DNA from: Tenacibaculum tangerinum
GTDB taxonomy: Bacteria > Bacteroidota > Bacteroidia > Flavobacteriales > Flavobacteriaceae
DNA length: 64,000 bases
Reading direction: 5' to 3'
Assembly: GCF_029853675.1 (NCBI RefSeq)
Contig: NZ_CP122539.1
Coordinates: 3,305,001-3,369,000, forward strand
Below, in pieces: positions 17,691-27,356 of this stretch. The position numbers and the translations under genes are program-made. Below the pieces are notes generated by a model. It had not been told where the DNA came from. It made no database searches and saw only the letters and a program-made list of their open reading frames with translations. Positions within the stretch are counted from its first letter, which is position 1; each line of letters starts with the position of its first letter.

Positions 17691-19718
17691 TTATTCTTTA
17701 AAAATATAATCACCCTTTTGACCCGTATGCCAAAAGGGTGTTTTTTGTTGGTAACAGGTTGCTTTCCACCGATGAATGTACGATGTATAATTACTGCCAT
17801 CTGCAATAATCTGTTGTGGTTTGAGTGTGCTAATAAGCCTGCTTAAATTAATTTTCGGACTGTTCGTAAGAATTACTACAGGATTATGAAGTCCGTTTAT
17901 TTGGTATATTCCCAAACTATCTACAATTAAAATTTGCTTGTTTTTGTAGGAAGTAATGCCAAACACCGAATCAATATGTTTAGAAAAAACTTGCTCGCCA
18001 ATTCTGTAAGACTGCAATAGTTTTTCTTGACGAAGGATAGAATCGTTTAAAGAACTATGAATAGTTACTTCTTTACCGTTCCTTTTTCCAAAAATAGAAT
18101 TTCGGCTTTTATGAAAAACAATAAACTCGTTTTTACGGCTAGTTTGATACTTTTCATAAACATAAACTCCTTGCAGCACTATAATGGAAGTTAGCAAAAG
18201 AATGCTATTTCTAGTGGTTTTTCGAATCCAAACTCGATATAAGGAAATAATAAACAAATACCAAGCGAACATGGTTAAAAAAGACAACGGAATTTCTTTC
18301 AATAAAAAAGTTTCTTGCTTAGAAACCCAATCGACAAAATAATTCATCATAGAAATAACCCATCCATAACCATCGGCGATACATTCAGGAAGTATGTTCA
18401 ATAGAGCCAGTAGTATAACAAGAATTCCAAAGAATAAAATGATTCCTAAAAAAGGAACAATCATCAGGTTAGAGAGCATAAATAACCCTGGAAACTGATG
18501 AAAATAATACAAACTTAACGGTAAAACACCTACTTGTGCGGCTACTGAAACGCAAAATAAACTCCAAACTTTATCTGCTAACCAACGCTTAGGTTTCCAG
18601 AGTTGATAAAGTAAGGGCTGTACCCAAACAATTCCAAAAACAGCCAAATAGCTCAGTTGAAACCCTACATCGAATACAAACATAGGTTTTAGTAACAGCA
18701 GGAAGAACATAGAACTAATGAGAGAATACTCAATCACTTTTTTCCGCTTGAAAGACTGACCAATTGCGACAAAAGTAAACATGGTAACAGCACGAACTAC
18801 AGACGCTGACAAGCTGGCAATAAAAGCAAACGACCAAAGTAACACTACGATGCAACTCGTTTTTATAAGTATTCCGTACGGAAGCTTTTCTAAAGGTTTC
18901 AATACATAGGAGAGTAGGAGTAGTAAAATACCAATGTGCAGTCCTGAAATTGCCAGAATATGAATAGCACCCGCATTGGTGTAGTTTTGTAATAATTCTT
19001 TAGAGATTTCTTGACGTTGCCCAAGCAATAAAGCATTGATGACCGCAAATTCATTGGCAGAAAAAGAATATCTTTCTAAAGAGTTTTGAACTTTTTCTCG
19101 AATACGGGCAGATAAGCCGATGAAAGAAGACGCTGCGTTCTCAAGCTCTCTATATTGTTGCTTATTTAAAAATACTTGATGATAGATGTATTGTTTTGCT
19201 AAATACTTTTTATAATTAAATTGATGCGGATTTAAAGGCGGAGGCACTTCTTTAAAAGGAGTTTTGATAAAAATACGATTGCCAACTTTTAAAGGGCTCA
19301 ACACACTATCTTTTTGAAGGTTTAGCAACACATATCCGTTGGTTTTAAAAGAGTCAACCTGCGAAACCTTGGCAACGTATTTCAGGTGGTAATTTCCTGT
19401 TTTTAGTACTTTTTCGATGGTAAGTATCGATGTTGAATGTTCAGTAAGCTGATGTTCGTAAAAAGCAGCATGGTTTTTCGGGTTGTGAATATAGGTAGTA
19501 CCAATTCCAAGAAGCACAAAAAGCAACCAGCTACCCAAACTAAACACTTCTCTTTTTTGGAATCTTTTTAAAAAGTACAAAACAGCTAGCAAACCTGCCA
19601 AAGTATATGCTAAGTAAAGAGGTGTACAATTCCAAAGCTGCGTATAAAATTGAAGGAGTATTCCGACAATACTACATAACAAAAAGTGAAAAGGCGGGTA
19701 TTCTAACAATTTTTTCAT
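17691..19718 (-). CDS. comEC: ComEC/Rec2-family DNA uptake channel
   Basis: Inner-membrane channel for single-stranded DNA uptake in natural transformation. The N-terminal DUF4131-like region has three membrane segments (about 10-60) and a soluble beta domain. The competence domain is marked by GAIHILAISGLHIGILLLLL and several later helices. The C-terminal part (about 500-675) is short and does not show the full metallo-beta-lactamase motif HxHxDH, as is common for Bacteroidota ComEC. 675 aa. No competence partner is adjacent. A hairpin with a T run on the plus strand (17711-17748) lies inside its last codons. Confidence 0.93.
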   Translation of the reverse strand: MKKLLEYPPFHFLLCSIVGILLQFYTQLWNCTPLYLAYTLAGLLAVLYFLKRFQKREVFSLGSWLLFVLLGIGTTYIHNPKNHAAFYEHQLTEHSTSILTIEKVLKTGNYHLKYVAKVSQVDSFKTNGYVLLNLQKDSVLSPLKVGNRIFIKTPFKEVPPPLNPHQFNYKKYLAKQYIYHQVFLNKQQYRELENAASSFIGLSARIREKVQNSLERYSFSANEFAVINALLLGQRQEISKELLQNYTNAGAIHILAISGLHIGILLLLLSYVLKPLEKLPYGILIKTSCIVVLLWSFAFIASLSASVVRAVTMFTFVAIGQSFKRKKVIEYSLISSMFFLLLLKPMFVFDVGFQLSYLAVFGIVWVQPLLYQLWKPKRWLADKVWSLFCVSVAAQVGVLPLSLYYFHQFPGLFMLSNLMIVPFLGIILFFGILVILLALLNILPECIADGYGWVISMMNYFVDWVSKQETFLLKEIPLSFLTMFAWYLFIISLYRVWIRKTTRNSILLLTSIIVLQGVYVYEKYQTSRKNEFIVFHKSRNSIFGKRNGKEVTIHSSLNDSILRQEKLLQSYRIGEQVFSKHIDSVFGITSYKNKQILIVDSLGIYQINGLHNPVVILTNSPKINLSRLISTLKPQQIIADGSNYTSYIHRWKATCYQQKTPFWHTGQKGDYIFKE

Positions 19719-19868
19719 AGCACTCTAAAGGTATGAAAAAAACTATGGATATAGAAAGATTCTTTATTGGTTTTGTAGAATAAAGGAAAAGTATTGTATA
19801 TGGTTTACTTTTAACCTGAGTTCGGTTTTTAGTATTTTAGTCCTAGGGCGATAGCCATGGATTTAATT

Positions 19869-19889
19869 CCCCGAGGCAAGCCTCCGGGG
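19869..19889. repeat. GC-rich hairpin in the comEC / T9SS-protein gap
   Basis: The sequence ccccgaggcaagcctccgggg forms a stem with one bulged C in an otherwise AT-rich 271-bp gap (19719-19989). There is no T run, so it is not a terminator. It looks like a small dispersed hairpin element; the rest of the gap shows nothing recognisable. Confidence 0.5.
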
Positions 19890-19989
19890 TAGTTTATTAA
19901 ATAGCAACCCATACTTAGCTCAATTACAATTGAAAGGGCTTAATTTATTCTCAATATTTAAACTTAGGGTATACAATCATACACTATTA

Positions 19990-22900
19990 TTATTCAATAA
20001 TTAATTTTTTTGATACTACTTTCATTGAAGTTGTTTGAAATCTAACGATATAAAAGCCACTTTTCAGGCTACTTATATCAAATTCAGTTGCTGTTTGCGT
20101 TTTAGAGTATATCTTTTCGCCATAACTATTGTGAATGTCAATTTGATAATTTCTAGCCTTGTTGGTATTGCTTGTTCTATAAGTTCCATCACAGGGGTCA
20201 ATAATTATTCTATTCACGCTATTTCCAGATTTCATAGGGTTTTGAGCAAATCGAAAGTTGTCTTCACAACCTGGTTCAGGAGGGGTAATGTTTCTATAAA
20301 TTGTTGTGGTACCGCAAGCGTTGGTAGCTGTTATTTTTGCGTATACATTCCAACTAGTACAGTTTCCATGTGCCAATCCTTGAAAACCACTACCGCTAAA
20401 ACTAGCGTAGCATCCACCGCTCCCCGAAACTTTTTCCCAAGTTGTAGTGGTTATACCTTGTTCGTTAATATTGGTGCCGTTTGCGCCAACCAAGTATACG
20501 GTTACATAGTTTACATTGGGTTCTAGCGTTGTGGTGATATTTGGCTTACCTACCCATATTTCTTTGCTTACTGTTCGTTCACCACAACCTGTTTTGCTGA
20601 TATTAGCATTTAATGTAACGAGTCCGCTGGCACTGGTATTTGTTTGCGTTAAGGTTACCGATGTTCCATTTAGCGATAAAGTAACAAGGCTATTTCCTCC
20701 ACTTATATGCCAAAAAGGAGTGGTGGTAGTACCAAGGCTGTATGTTCCCGAACCACATAGGTTATTATTTCCAGTTATGAGCGTATTTCCACAGAATTCG
20801 GCACAATTTTCTATTAGACCAGCAGCCTCATTTAGTTCGTTTGCCAACCAATTACCGTTTCTAGGTTGAAATGAAATGTGTGCATTATTATTTGGAGTAT
20901 CGGGCATGAAATCGACAATAAAATTGTCAAATCCAGTGGTTAATGCGGGTTCAGGGGTACTACCACCCGAGTAATTTTTATGATAGTCTGTAGGATCTAC
21001 ATCGCCATTATTGCGTTTAATGTCTAATGCACTCACTACAGGAATAAAACCATATCTTGAATTAACTATTGTACCGCTTGGTAAGTATTGCTCAAAGTCG
21101 AATGAAATAGTATCCACAAAATCAAAAAAACCTCCAGAATAGGTATCAAAAGGTAAATAACCACTAGGGGCATCTTTTGAGCGTTTTGTAATGGTATGTG
21201 AAATAGGAATAAGCCAGAGCAATTTTTTCTCATATCGCATTTTTCCGTTGTATACTTGCCTGTTCGAAGCGTTTACATCTGGATTTGCATACAAATCAAA
21301 ATCAAAAAAATACTTGCTAGAGCCAGGAAGTAAGCCTAAAAAGGTTAATTCTATATCTCCAGTTAAAGCCCCTGCTAACGGAGTGGCTAGTAGATGAACC
21401 AAATCGCCCCAAAAACCTGGATTGTGGGTATCGTGTAGATTGATAAACTTTGCTCTTGGAGCAAAACCATGGTCTACAGCACACTCGTTACCATTGCTAA
21501 TGGCAATATTTCGAGATTGTGTTGGGTAGCCCACACTTTCAAATTCTTGTTGCCAAGCATTGTGAATAGCCATGGTAGGATTGCTATTATAATCTACATA
21601 ATGGTAGTTCATTTGCATGGCAGCAGGTGTATCTTGAATGGTTAAATAGTCTTCTACCGATGGAAAGGCAACGTCTAGATTGCCTAAACTCATAAGTTCT
21701 ACGAGGTTTAAAACAGTAGGAATTACCACCTCAACCAACCCGTATAATACAGGTGCCGAAGTATACTGGTCGTAGGCATGGCGAGAAAAATATTGAAAAC
21801 TCAACGGGGTATTTGCCCCTTGCAAAGGCGCATCGTGTGCAACAAACAAGCGTACATTGTGGGCTATGCCGTCTGCTTCCATCTTAGCAAGCGTATAGCG
21901 CCCAATAACACCACCCATACTTTGCCCTAGCAACACATTGGGCTCACTGCCTACCTTGTTGCTGTTTACCCAAGCCAGTACGTTTTTTAGTACCTCACTG
22001 TTGTGCTGAATGCTGTTGGTACCGTTTTGCCAGTCGATATACACAATATCGTATTCTTGGGTAGAGTCAAAAAGCAGTAGGTTTCTTAAATTATCAGATC
22101 TTGGTAAACTATTGTTTGCATTTAGGAAATCGTTTAATGTTTTATCCCCACCTTCAACTTCTGGGGTTAAAATACTTCCGGCATCAAAGCCTTCGGCTAC
22201 AATGAACGGGTTTGTCAGTTGTCCGTTGTGTGCAGGAGCATAGTCTATTCGTAATACTGCACCGTTTGCCCAAGATGGAAATGAGGAATTAGGACCTGAA
22301 ATAACAACGTTGTTTTCGTGGTTGGTCATTTTGTTGAGTCCATTGCTGTCGGTTTCGGGTGCCTCAATTTTTATTTTCGTTCTCGTGTATAAAACAGCCC
22401 CGTTGGTGAGTGTGGTTTTAAACACCCAATCGTAGGTGCCGTTTTGGGTATAATTGGCGTATATTTTTTGACCAAGCGTTAGGGTTTTATAGCCTGCGCC
22501 ATCGTTAAAGTTTACTTGTATGGTTTGGATGTTGCTAGCACTGTTGCTTAACCACAGGTTTTGGGGTAATACCACGCCAAAACTTCGTTTGTTATAGGTG
22601 TTTACAGGGGGTGCATACGCAATGGTTTGTTTTGTTAAGTAGGGGTTTTGCCACACCCCATTACTATACTTGTCGTAGTATTTGTTGTTGCTTACCGTAA
22701 TTTTATTGGTATTTAGTGCATTGGGGTTTAACGTAGCGTACTGGTAATACAAGCCTGCCAGTACTAGGGTGCTTTTGTCGGTTTGGTTGTAGTTTTGGCG
22801 AGCGGTACTCCAAGTACTGGCAACGGTTTCTAACTTAGGAAAATATTGTGTGCTCGTAGTTGCTTTTCCCATAAACAGGGTTTTGTAAATACTACCCAAT

Positions 22901-23121
22901 ACATTGGTAGAAATATAGGTGCTGTCGGTTAAGGTACCGTTGTAAGCAGGAACGTTGGTAAATTCCATGGCATAATCTAGTAAAATGGCATGAGGCACCT
23001 TGCTTTTGTCGAGTCCTTGAAATATGGGGTTGATTTGGTCTTTCCAAGTGTTGTTGGTAACCGTTTGTGCAGTCAGCATACAGCTTACTAGCAATGCGCA
23101 GATAAATGAAAGGTTTTTCAT
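19990..23121 (-). CDS. T9SS-exported protein with an alpha/beta-hydrolase (lipase-like) domain
   Basis: 1043-aa exported protein. Signal peptide at about 1-18 (LSFICALLVSCMLTAQ). A lipase/esterase-like region has the nucleophile elbow GQSMGG with Ser401 and, before it, IVYIDWQNGTNSIQHNSEVL. A PKD-like beta region (about 780-940) precedes the C-terminal type A sorting domain (about 960-1043), seen as YQIDIHNSYGEKIY, FDISSLKSGFYIVRF and the end VVSKKLIIE. So it is secreted by type IX secretion and likely surface-attached. Substrate unknown. It lies downstream of the lipoprotein array on the same strand. Confidence 0.9.
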   Translation of the reverse strand: MKNLSFICALLVSCMLTAQTVTNNTWKDQINPIFQGLDKSKVPHAILLDYAMEFTNVPAYNGTLTDSTYISTNVLGSIYKTLFMGKATTSTQYFPKLETVASTWSTARQNYNQTDKSTLVLAGLYYQYATLNPNALNTNKITVSNNKYYDKYSNGVWQNPYLTKQTIAYAPPVNTYNKRSFGVVLPQNLWLSNSASNIQTIQVNFNDGAGYKTLTLGQKIYANYTQNGTYDWVFKTTLTNGAVLYTRTKIKIEAPETDSNGLNKMTNHENNVVISGPNSSFPSWANGAVLRIDYAPAHNGQLTNPFIVAEGFDAGSILTPEVEGGDKTLNDFLNANNSLPRSDNLRNLLLFDSTQEYDIVYIDWQNGTNSIQHNSEVLKNVLAWVNSNKVGSEPNVLLGQSMGGVIGRYTLAKMEADGIAHNVRLFVAHDAPLQGANTPLSFQYFSRHAYDQYTSAPVLYGLVEVVIPTVLNLVELMSLGNLDVAFPSVEDYLTIQDTPAAMQMNYHYVDYNSNPTMAIHNAWQQEFESVGYPTQSRNIAISNGNECAVDHGFAPRAKFINLHDTHNPGFWGDLVHLLATPLAGALTGDIELTFLGLLPGSSKYFFDFDLYANPDVNASNRQVYNGKMRYEKKLLWLIPISHTITKRSKDAPSGYLPFDTYSGGFFDFVDTISFDFEQYLPSGTIVNSRYGFIPVVSALDIKRNNGDVDPTDYHKNYSGGSTPEPALTTGFDNFIVDFMPDTPNNNAHISFQPRNGNWLANELNEAAGLIENCAEFCGNTLITGNNNLCGSGTYSLGTTTTPFWHISGGNSLVTLSLNGTSVTLTQTNTSASGLVTLNANISKTGCGERTVSKEIWVGKPNITTTLEPNVNYVTVYLVGANGTNINEQGITTTTWEKVSGSGGCYASFSGSGFQGLAHGNCTSWNVYAKITATNACGTTTIYRNITPPEPGCEDNFRFAQNPMKSGNSVNRIIIDPCDGTYRTSNTNKARNYQIDIHNSYGEKIYSKTQTATEFDISSLKSGFYIVRFQTTSMKVVSKKLIIE

Positions 23122-23201
23122 AGGATTATTGATGAGTTTTGGTTAGTCGTATTTTTTTATAGTTTGCGAGATACAGTGTTCTGGTATACTAGCAATGCAT
23201 T

Positions 23202-23729
23202 TTATTGGGTAAACAAGGTATCGAAGCGCCCTTCTCGTATTTCAACCGTTGCTCCAGTGGTAGGATGTTTGATGTCAAACCAAAACGTACCCGATACAAT
23301 CTTGTTGGTAAAATCTAATTTGGTAATCGTAAGTTCACCCGTGTATTGTGAGTTCGTATAAGATTGATAGGATTCTGTTGGCGAAAAGCTAAATCCACAC
23401 CCAGCATAAGCATTTCCATCTAGTATTTCTGAAAAACTTAAAGTCTCATTTTGAGATATTTCCCTTTTTTGAGTTAGAATATAGATATTTTGAGGGTTAA
23501 AATCATCATCGCCACCAATCCCAAAATAATAGGCTCCGTCTATCAATTGGTAATAGCAATTAAAGTAGCCGCCGCTGGTATCGATAAAATTTTGTCCGTT
23601 TACTTTGCAAGCAAAGGTACCTGCGCCTGTTTGTGTGGCTGGTGGAAGGGGTTCTTTGGGGTCGTTGTCGTCTTTGCTACAACAACTCAGTGCGAATGTA
23701 ATGGTAACTAGTAGGAATAGGTGTTTCAT
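23202..23729 (-). CDS. DUF6252-like lipoprotein, array copy 1
   Basis: 175-aa lipoprotein. SPII signal with lipobox LSCCSK, then the spacer DDNDPKEPLPPATQTG and the conserved module GTFACKVNGQNFIDTSGGYF. The middle (about residues 68-128) is unlike the other copies. The end YTGELTITKLDFTNKIVSG and HPTTGATVEIREGRFDTLFTQ is nearly invariant in the array. Outer-membrane or surface anchoring is inferred from the lipobox. Function unknown. Last of five tandem copies on the minus strand and 80 bp before the T9SS protein gene. Confidence 0.9.
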   Translation of the reverse strand: MKHLFLLVTITFALSCCSKDDNDPKEPLPPATQTGAGTFACKVNGQNFIDTSGGYFNCYYQLIDGAYYFGIGGDDDFNPQNIYILTQKREISQNETLSFSEILDGNAYAGCGFSFSPTESYQSYTNSQYTGELTITKLDFTNKIVSGTFWFDIKHPTTGATVEIREGRFDTLFTQ

Positions 23730-23824
23730 GGGGGTCTTTTTTTGTTAAAGATATGAATTAAATGCTTTGTAACCAAAAGGTTAATTTTTAGGGTTTTTAA
23801 GGCTTAAGGTGACCTTTCTTTTTT

Positions 23825-24355
23825 TTATTGGGTAAACAAGGTATCGAAGCGACCTTCTCGTATTTCAACCGTTTCTCCAGTGGTAGGATGTTTGATATCA
23901 AACCAAAAAGTCCCCGATACAATCTTGTTGGTAAAATCGAACTTGGTAATGGTAAGTTCGCCCGTATATTGGGAATTGGTAGAAACAAATTTATAAGGAT
24001 TGTTTTCACTAGAAAATCCAACACCTCCCCATACATTTCCATCTAAAATTTCAAAAAGGATGTACGTATTTCCCTCATTGATTTCTTTTTTTTCTGTTCC
24101 AAAAGTTATTGAAGTTAAATCGATAACAGAATCCAAACCTTGTATCCCAAAATAATAGGCTCCGTCTATCAATTGGTAATAGCAATTAAAGTAGCCGCCG
24201 CTGGTATCGATAAAATTTTGTCCGTTTACTTTGCAAGCAAAGGTGCCTGCGCCTGTTTGTGCGGCGGGGGACAGGGGTTCTTTGGGGTCGTTGTCGTCTT
24301 TGCTACAACAACTCAGTACGAATGTAATGGTAACTAGTAGGAGTAGGTGTTTCAT
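23825..24355 (-). CDS. DUF6252-like lipoprotein, array copy 2
   Basis: 176-aa lipoprotein with the same signal peptide and lipobox (LSCCSK), the N-terminal module and the C-terminal module as its neighbours; only single substitutions (e.g. SPAAQTG for PPATQTG). The centre is its own: it contains ITFGTEKKEINEGNTY and GNVWGGVGFSSENNPYKF. No catalytic motif is visible. The conserved frame with a private centre suggests a structural scaffold displaying a variable face; ligand unknown. Confidence 0.9.
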   Translation of the reverse strand: MKHLLLLVTITFVLSCCSKDDNDPKEPLSPAAQTGAGTFACKVNGQNFIDTSGGYFNCYYQLIDGAYYFGIQGLDSVIDLTSITFGTEKKEINEGNTYILFEILDGNVWGGVGFSSENNPYKFVSTNSQYTGELTITKFDFTNKIVSGTFWFDIKHPTTGETVEIREGRFDTLFTQ

Positions 24356-24481
24356 AGGGGGCTTTTTTTGCTAATAAATGATATGAATATACGAATTAAA
24401 TGCTTTTATACTATAATTGCTTTGTAACGAAAAGGTTACTTTTTAAGGTTTCTAAGACTTAAGGCGGTGACCTTTCTTTTT

Positions 24482-25011
24482 TTATTGGGTAAACAAGGTA
24501 TCGAAGCGCCCTTCACGTATTTCAACAGTTGCTCCAGTGGTAGGGTGTTTGATATCAAACCAAAAAGTACCCGATACAATCTTGTTGGTAAGATCGAACC
24601 TGGTAATGGTAAGCTCACCAGTATAATTTGCTGAGGTATGCGATACTTGATAATTTGTTGAAGAAATAGAAAATCCCCCCCTCCTGAAGCATTCCCATCA
24701 GAAATTTCAAGTAATTTCAGAACCTCTCCTTCTGATACTGTCTTTTTTGTTGTACCAAAAAAAACATTTCCAGGTAACATATTATTATCTATTCCACTAA
24801 TCCCAAAATAATAGGCTCCGTCTATGAATTGATAATAGCAATTAAAGTAGCCGCTGCTGGTATCGATAAAATTTTGTCCGTTTATTTTGCAAGCAAAGGT
24901 GCCTGCGCCTGTTTGTGTGGCTGGTGGAAGGGGTTCTTTGGGGTCGTTGTCGTCTTTGCTACAACAACTCAGTACGAATGTAATGGTAACTAGTAGGAGT
25001 AGGTGTTTCAT
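24482..25011 (-). pseudogene. DUF6252-like lipoprotein, array copy 3, frameshifted at a G7 tract
   Basis: Starts like its neighbours (lipobox LSCCSK, GTFACKINGQNFIDTSSGYF) but the frame breaks after GNASGGG at a run of seven G on the coding strand (24675-24681). The broken frame runs on to 24436 and gives an unrelated tail. With eight G the frame would continue FSISSTNYQVSHTSANYTGE and end in RFDTLFTQ at 24482, giving exactly 176 aa as in copies 2 and 4. It may be a pseudogene, a phase-variable gene, or a sequencing under-call. Confidence 0.85.
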
Positions 25012-25137
25012 AGGGGTCTTTTTTTGCTAATAAATGATATGAATATACGAATTAAATGCTTTTATACTATAATTGCTTTGTAACGAAAAGGTTACTTTTT
25101 AAGGTTTCTAAGACTTAAGGCGGTGACCTTTCTTTTT

Positions 25138-25668
25138 TTATTGGGTAAACAAGGTATCGAAGCGGCCTTCTCGTATTTCAATCGTTGCTCCAGTGGTAGG
25201 GTGTTTGATATCAAACCAAAAAGTACCCGATACAATCTTGTTGGTAAGATCGAATCTGGTAATCGTAAGTTCGCCTGTATATAGTTGAGTTGTATTTGAA
25301 AATTCAGACGAATTTATATTTAACAAAAATCTGCATCCAGCCCAAGCATTACCATCTATATTTTCTACAAGATTTAGAATCTCTCCCTCTGTAATTGTTT
25401 TATTTGTTGTGCCTATGTTTAATGAGGTTATCATTCCAACTTCATCACTACCTTGTACTCCAAAATAATAGGCTCCGTCTATCAATTGGTAAAAGCAATT
25501 AAAGTAGCCGCCGCTGGTATCGATAAAGTTTTGTCCGTTTACTTTGCAAGCAAAGGTGCCTGCGCCTGTTTGTGTGGCGGGTGGAAGGGGTTCTTTGGGG
25601 TCGTTGTCGTCTTTGCTACAACAACTCAGTGCGAATGTAATGGTAACTAGTAGGAGTAGGTGTTTCAT
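25138..25668 (-). CDS. DUF6252-like lipoprotein, array copy 4
   Basis: 176-aa lipoprotein. The first 65 residues and last 47 residues match the other copies (LSCCSK lipobox, GTFACKVNGQNFIDTSGGYF, SGTFWFDIKHPTTGATIEI). The variable centre includes SLNIGTTNKTITEGEILNL and GNAWAGCRFLLNINSSEF. Same spacing and spacer hairpin as the neighbours, so it is part of one expanded array. No function can be assigned beyond a probable surface lipoprotein. Confidence 0.9.
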   Translation of the reverse strand: MKHLLLLVTITFALSCCSKDDNDPKEPLPPATQTGAGTFACKVNGQNFIDTSGGYFNCFYQLIDGAYYFGVQGSDEVGMITSLNIGTTNKTITEGEILNLVENIDGNAWAGCRFLLNINSSEFSNTTQLYTGELTITRFDLTNKIVSGTFWFDIKHPTTGATIEIREGRFDTLFTQ

Positions 25669-25764
25669 GGGGGTCTTTTTTTTAAAATATATTAATTAAA
25701 TGCTTTGTAACCAAAAGGTTACTTTTTAAGGTTTCTAAGCCTTAAGGTGACCATCTTTCTTTTT

Positions 25765-26139
25765 TTATTGGGTAAACAAGGTATCGAAGCGACCTTCTCG
25801 TATTTCAACAGTTGCTCCAGTGGTAGGGTGTTTGATATCAAACCAAAAAGTACCCGATACAATCTTGTTCGTAAAATCGAATTTAGTAATCGTAAGTTCA
25901 CCTGTGTATCTGGAATCTGTTTCACTTCCTTCTCCTTGAGTAGATGATATGCTAAAAAAACCACTTCCAGAGGCATTTCCACTAATTGATTCTAGTAACT
26001 GTAAAGTTTCTCCTTGGCTGATAGCTTCGTTATGCATACGTTGCCATTTGCCAAACAACCAAGTTGGTTTTTTAATTTTCTTTTCTTGCTGGCAACACAA
26101 AAGTAGTATACAAGTAAAAAATAAGATTAAAAATCGCAT
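25765..26139 (-). CDS. Chimeric lipoprotein, array copy 5 (different N-terminus)
   Basis: 124-aa lipoprotein. The C-terminal half (from about ISQGETLQLLESISGNAS to RFDTLFTQ) is an array module. The N-terminus is different: a separate SPII signal (lipobox LLCCQQ) and PTWLFGKWQRMHNE, which resembles the WL(I/F)GxWxR start of another flavobacterial lipoprotein type. The module GTFACKVNG is missing. This looks like a fusion made by recombination at the edge of the array. It is divergent from prfA, with 78 bp between them, and is the first gene of the array in transcription order. Confidence 0.85.
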   Translation of the reverse strand: MRFLILFFTCILLLCCQQEKKIKKPTWLFGKWQRMHNEAISQGETLQLLESISGNASGSGFFSISSTQGEGSETDSRYTGELTITKFDFTNKIVSGTFWFDIKHPTTGATVEIREGRFDTLFTQ

Positions 26140-26217
26140 TGCAAAAGCCTTAATGAACTAAAGATATGAATAAAATTCGATAAAAAATCGTAAATTCGCA
26201 CCCCAAGAAAAGATACT

Positions 26218-27294
26218 ATGCTAGATAAATTACAGATAGTTAAACAACGTTATGATGAGGTTTCAGACTTAATCATTCAGCCAGATGTTATTTCTGACCA
26301 AAAACGTTATGTGCAATTAAATAAAGAATATAAAGATTTAGGAAAGGTTGTAAAAAAAGCAGACGAGTACCAAACTTTATTGAATACGATAGAAGAAGCT
26401 AAAGAAATCATTGCCGACGGTTCGGACGCAGAAATGGTGGAAATGGCAAAAATGGAAATGGACGAAGCAAAAACGCGTATTCCTGAATTGGAAGAAGAAA
26501 TTAAGTTTTTATTGATTCCGAAAGATCCAGAAGATGCTAAAAATGCAGTAGTTGAATTGCGTGCAGGAACAGGTGGAGACGAAGCAAGTATTTTTGCAGG
26601 TGATTTGTTTAGAATGTATACCAAATACTGCGAAAGTAAAGGATGGAAAGTCTCTACGGTAGATTTTTCTGAAGGAACTAACGGCGGATTTAAAGAAATT
26701 CAGTTTGAAGTTACAGGTGAAGATGTGTATGGTACTTTAAAATTTGAAGCAGGTGTACATCGTGTACAACGTGTACCACAAACTGAAACACAAGGACGTG
26801 TACATACATCGGCAGCTACTTGTATGGTGTTTCCAGAAGCAGAAGAATTTGATGTAGAAATCAACCCGAAAGATGTACGTATTGATTATTTCTGTTCTTC
26901 GGGGCCAGGAGGACAATCAGTAAACACGACGTATTCGGCAGTACGTTTAACGCACATTCCCACAGGTTTGGTAGCACAATGTCAAGACCAGAAATCGCAA
27001 CATAAAAATAAAGAAAAAGCATTTAAAGTATTGCGTTCTCGTTTATACGACCTAGAATTGGCTAAAAAGCAAGAGGAAGATGCTGCAAAACGTGGGTCGA
27101 TGGTAACATCAGGAGATCGTTCTGCAAAAATTAGAACCTATAATTATCCTCAAGGACGAGTTACAGACCATAGAATTGGATTAACCCTATACGATTTATC
27201 TAATATTGTAAACGGAGATATTCAAAAAATTATAGACGAGTTAATGCTCGCAGAAAATACTTCTAAGTTGAAAGAACTGGGAGAAACAATTTAA
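26218..27294 (+). CDS. prfA: Peptide chain release factor 1
   Basis: Class I release factor that terminates translation at UAA and UAG. The catalytic GGQ is in [19 protein letters not shown]. The codon-recognition region (about residues 180-200) contains the RF1-type [13 protein letters not shown] rather than the RF2 SPF motif; no programmed frameshift is needed. 358 aa is full length. A near-consensus -7 box (TAAATTCG) lies at 26191-26198, and a strong terminator follows. The neighbouring array is on the opposite strand. Confidence 0.97.
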   Translation: MLDKLQIVKQRYDEVSDLIIQPDVISDQKRYVQLNKEYKDLGKVVKKADEYQTLLNTIEEAKEIIADGSDAEMVEMAKMEMDEAKTRIPELEEEIKFLLIPKDPEDAKNAVVELRAGTGGDEASIFAGDLFRMYTKYCESKGWKVSTVDFSEGTNGGFKEIQFEVTGEDVYGTLKFEAGVHRVQRVPQTETQGRVHTSAATCMVFPEAEEFDVEINPKDVRIDYFCSSGPGGQSVNTTYSAVRLTHIPTGLVAQCQDQKSQHKNKEKAFKVLRSRLYDLELAKKQEEDAAKRGSMVTSGDRSAKIRTYNYPQGRVTDHRIGLTLYDLSNIVNGDIQKIIDELMLAENTSKLKELGETI

Positions 27295-27295
27295 C

Positions 27296-27327
27296 AAAAA
27301 GGCGTTACCAATTGGTAACGCCTTTTT
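27296..27327 (+). terminator. Terminator of prfA
   Basis: Near-perfect palindrome: aaaaaggcgttacc / ggtaacgcctttttc arms with a 4-nt loop and a T run directly after the prfA stop. Confidence 0.92.
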
Positions 27328-27356
27328 CATTAAAAAGCAATTACTATGTATAATTC

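Larger units (their letters stand above)
23202..25982 (-). repeat. Tandem paralogue array with conserved ends and spacers
   Basis: Five repeat units of about 0.65 kb. Signal-peptide region, first 65 codons, last 47 codons and the spacer are near-identical between units, while the central 180 bp differ. Each spacer keeps a hairpin (aaggttac / gtgacctt arms) next to a T-rich run by the stop codon. Confidence 0.9.

Noticed and set aside
20035..22243. Several plus-strand frames inside the T9SS protein gene
   Set aside because: The minus-strand gene is continuous with signal peptide, nucleophile elbow and sorting domain; the plus frames have no start signals or domains.
23797..24042. Alternate-frame open stretches in the lipoprotein array
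   Set aside because: They repeat at the same place in each copy because the DNA is repeated; the lipoprotein frame has the signal peptide and conserved ends.
23202..26139. CRISPR-like repeat array
   Set aside because: Repeat units are about 0.65 kb and coding; there are no short repeats with unique spacers, and no cas gene in the window.
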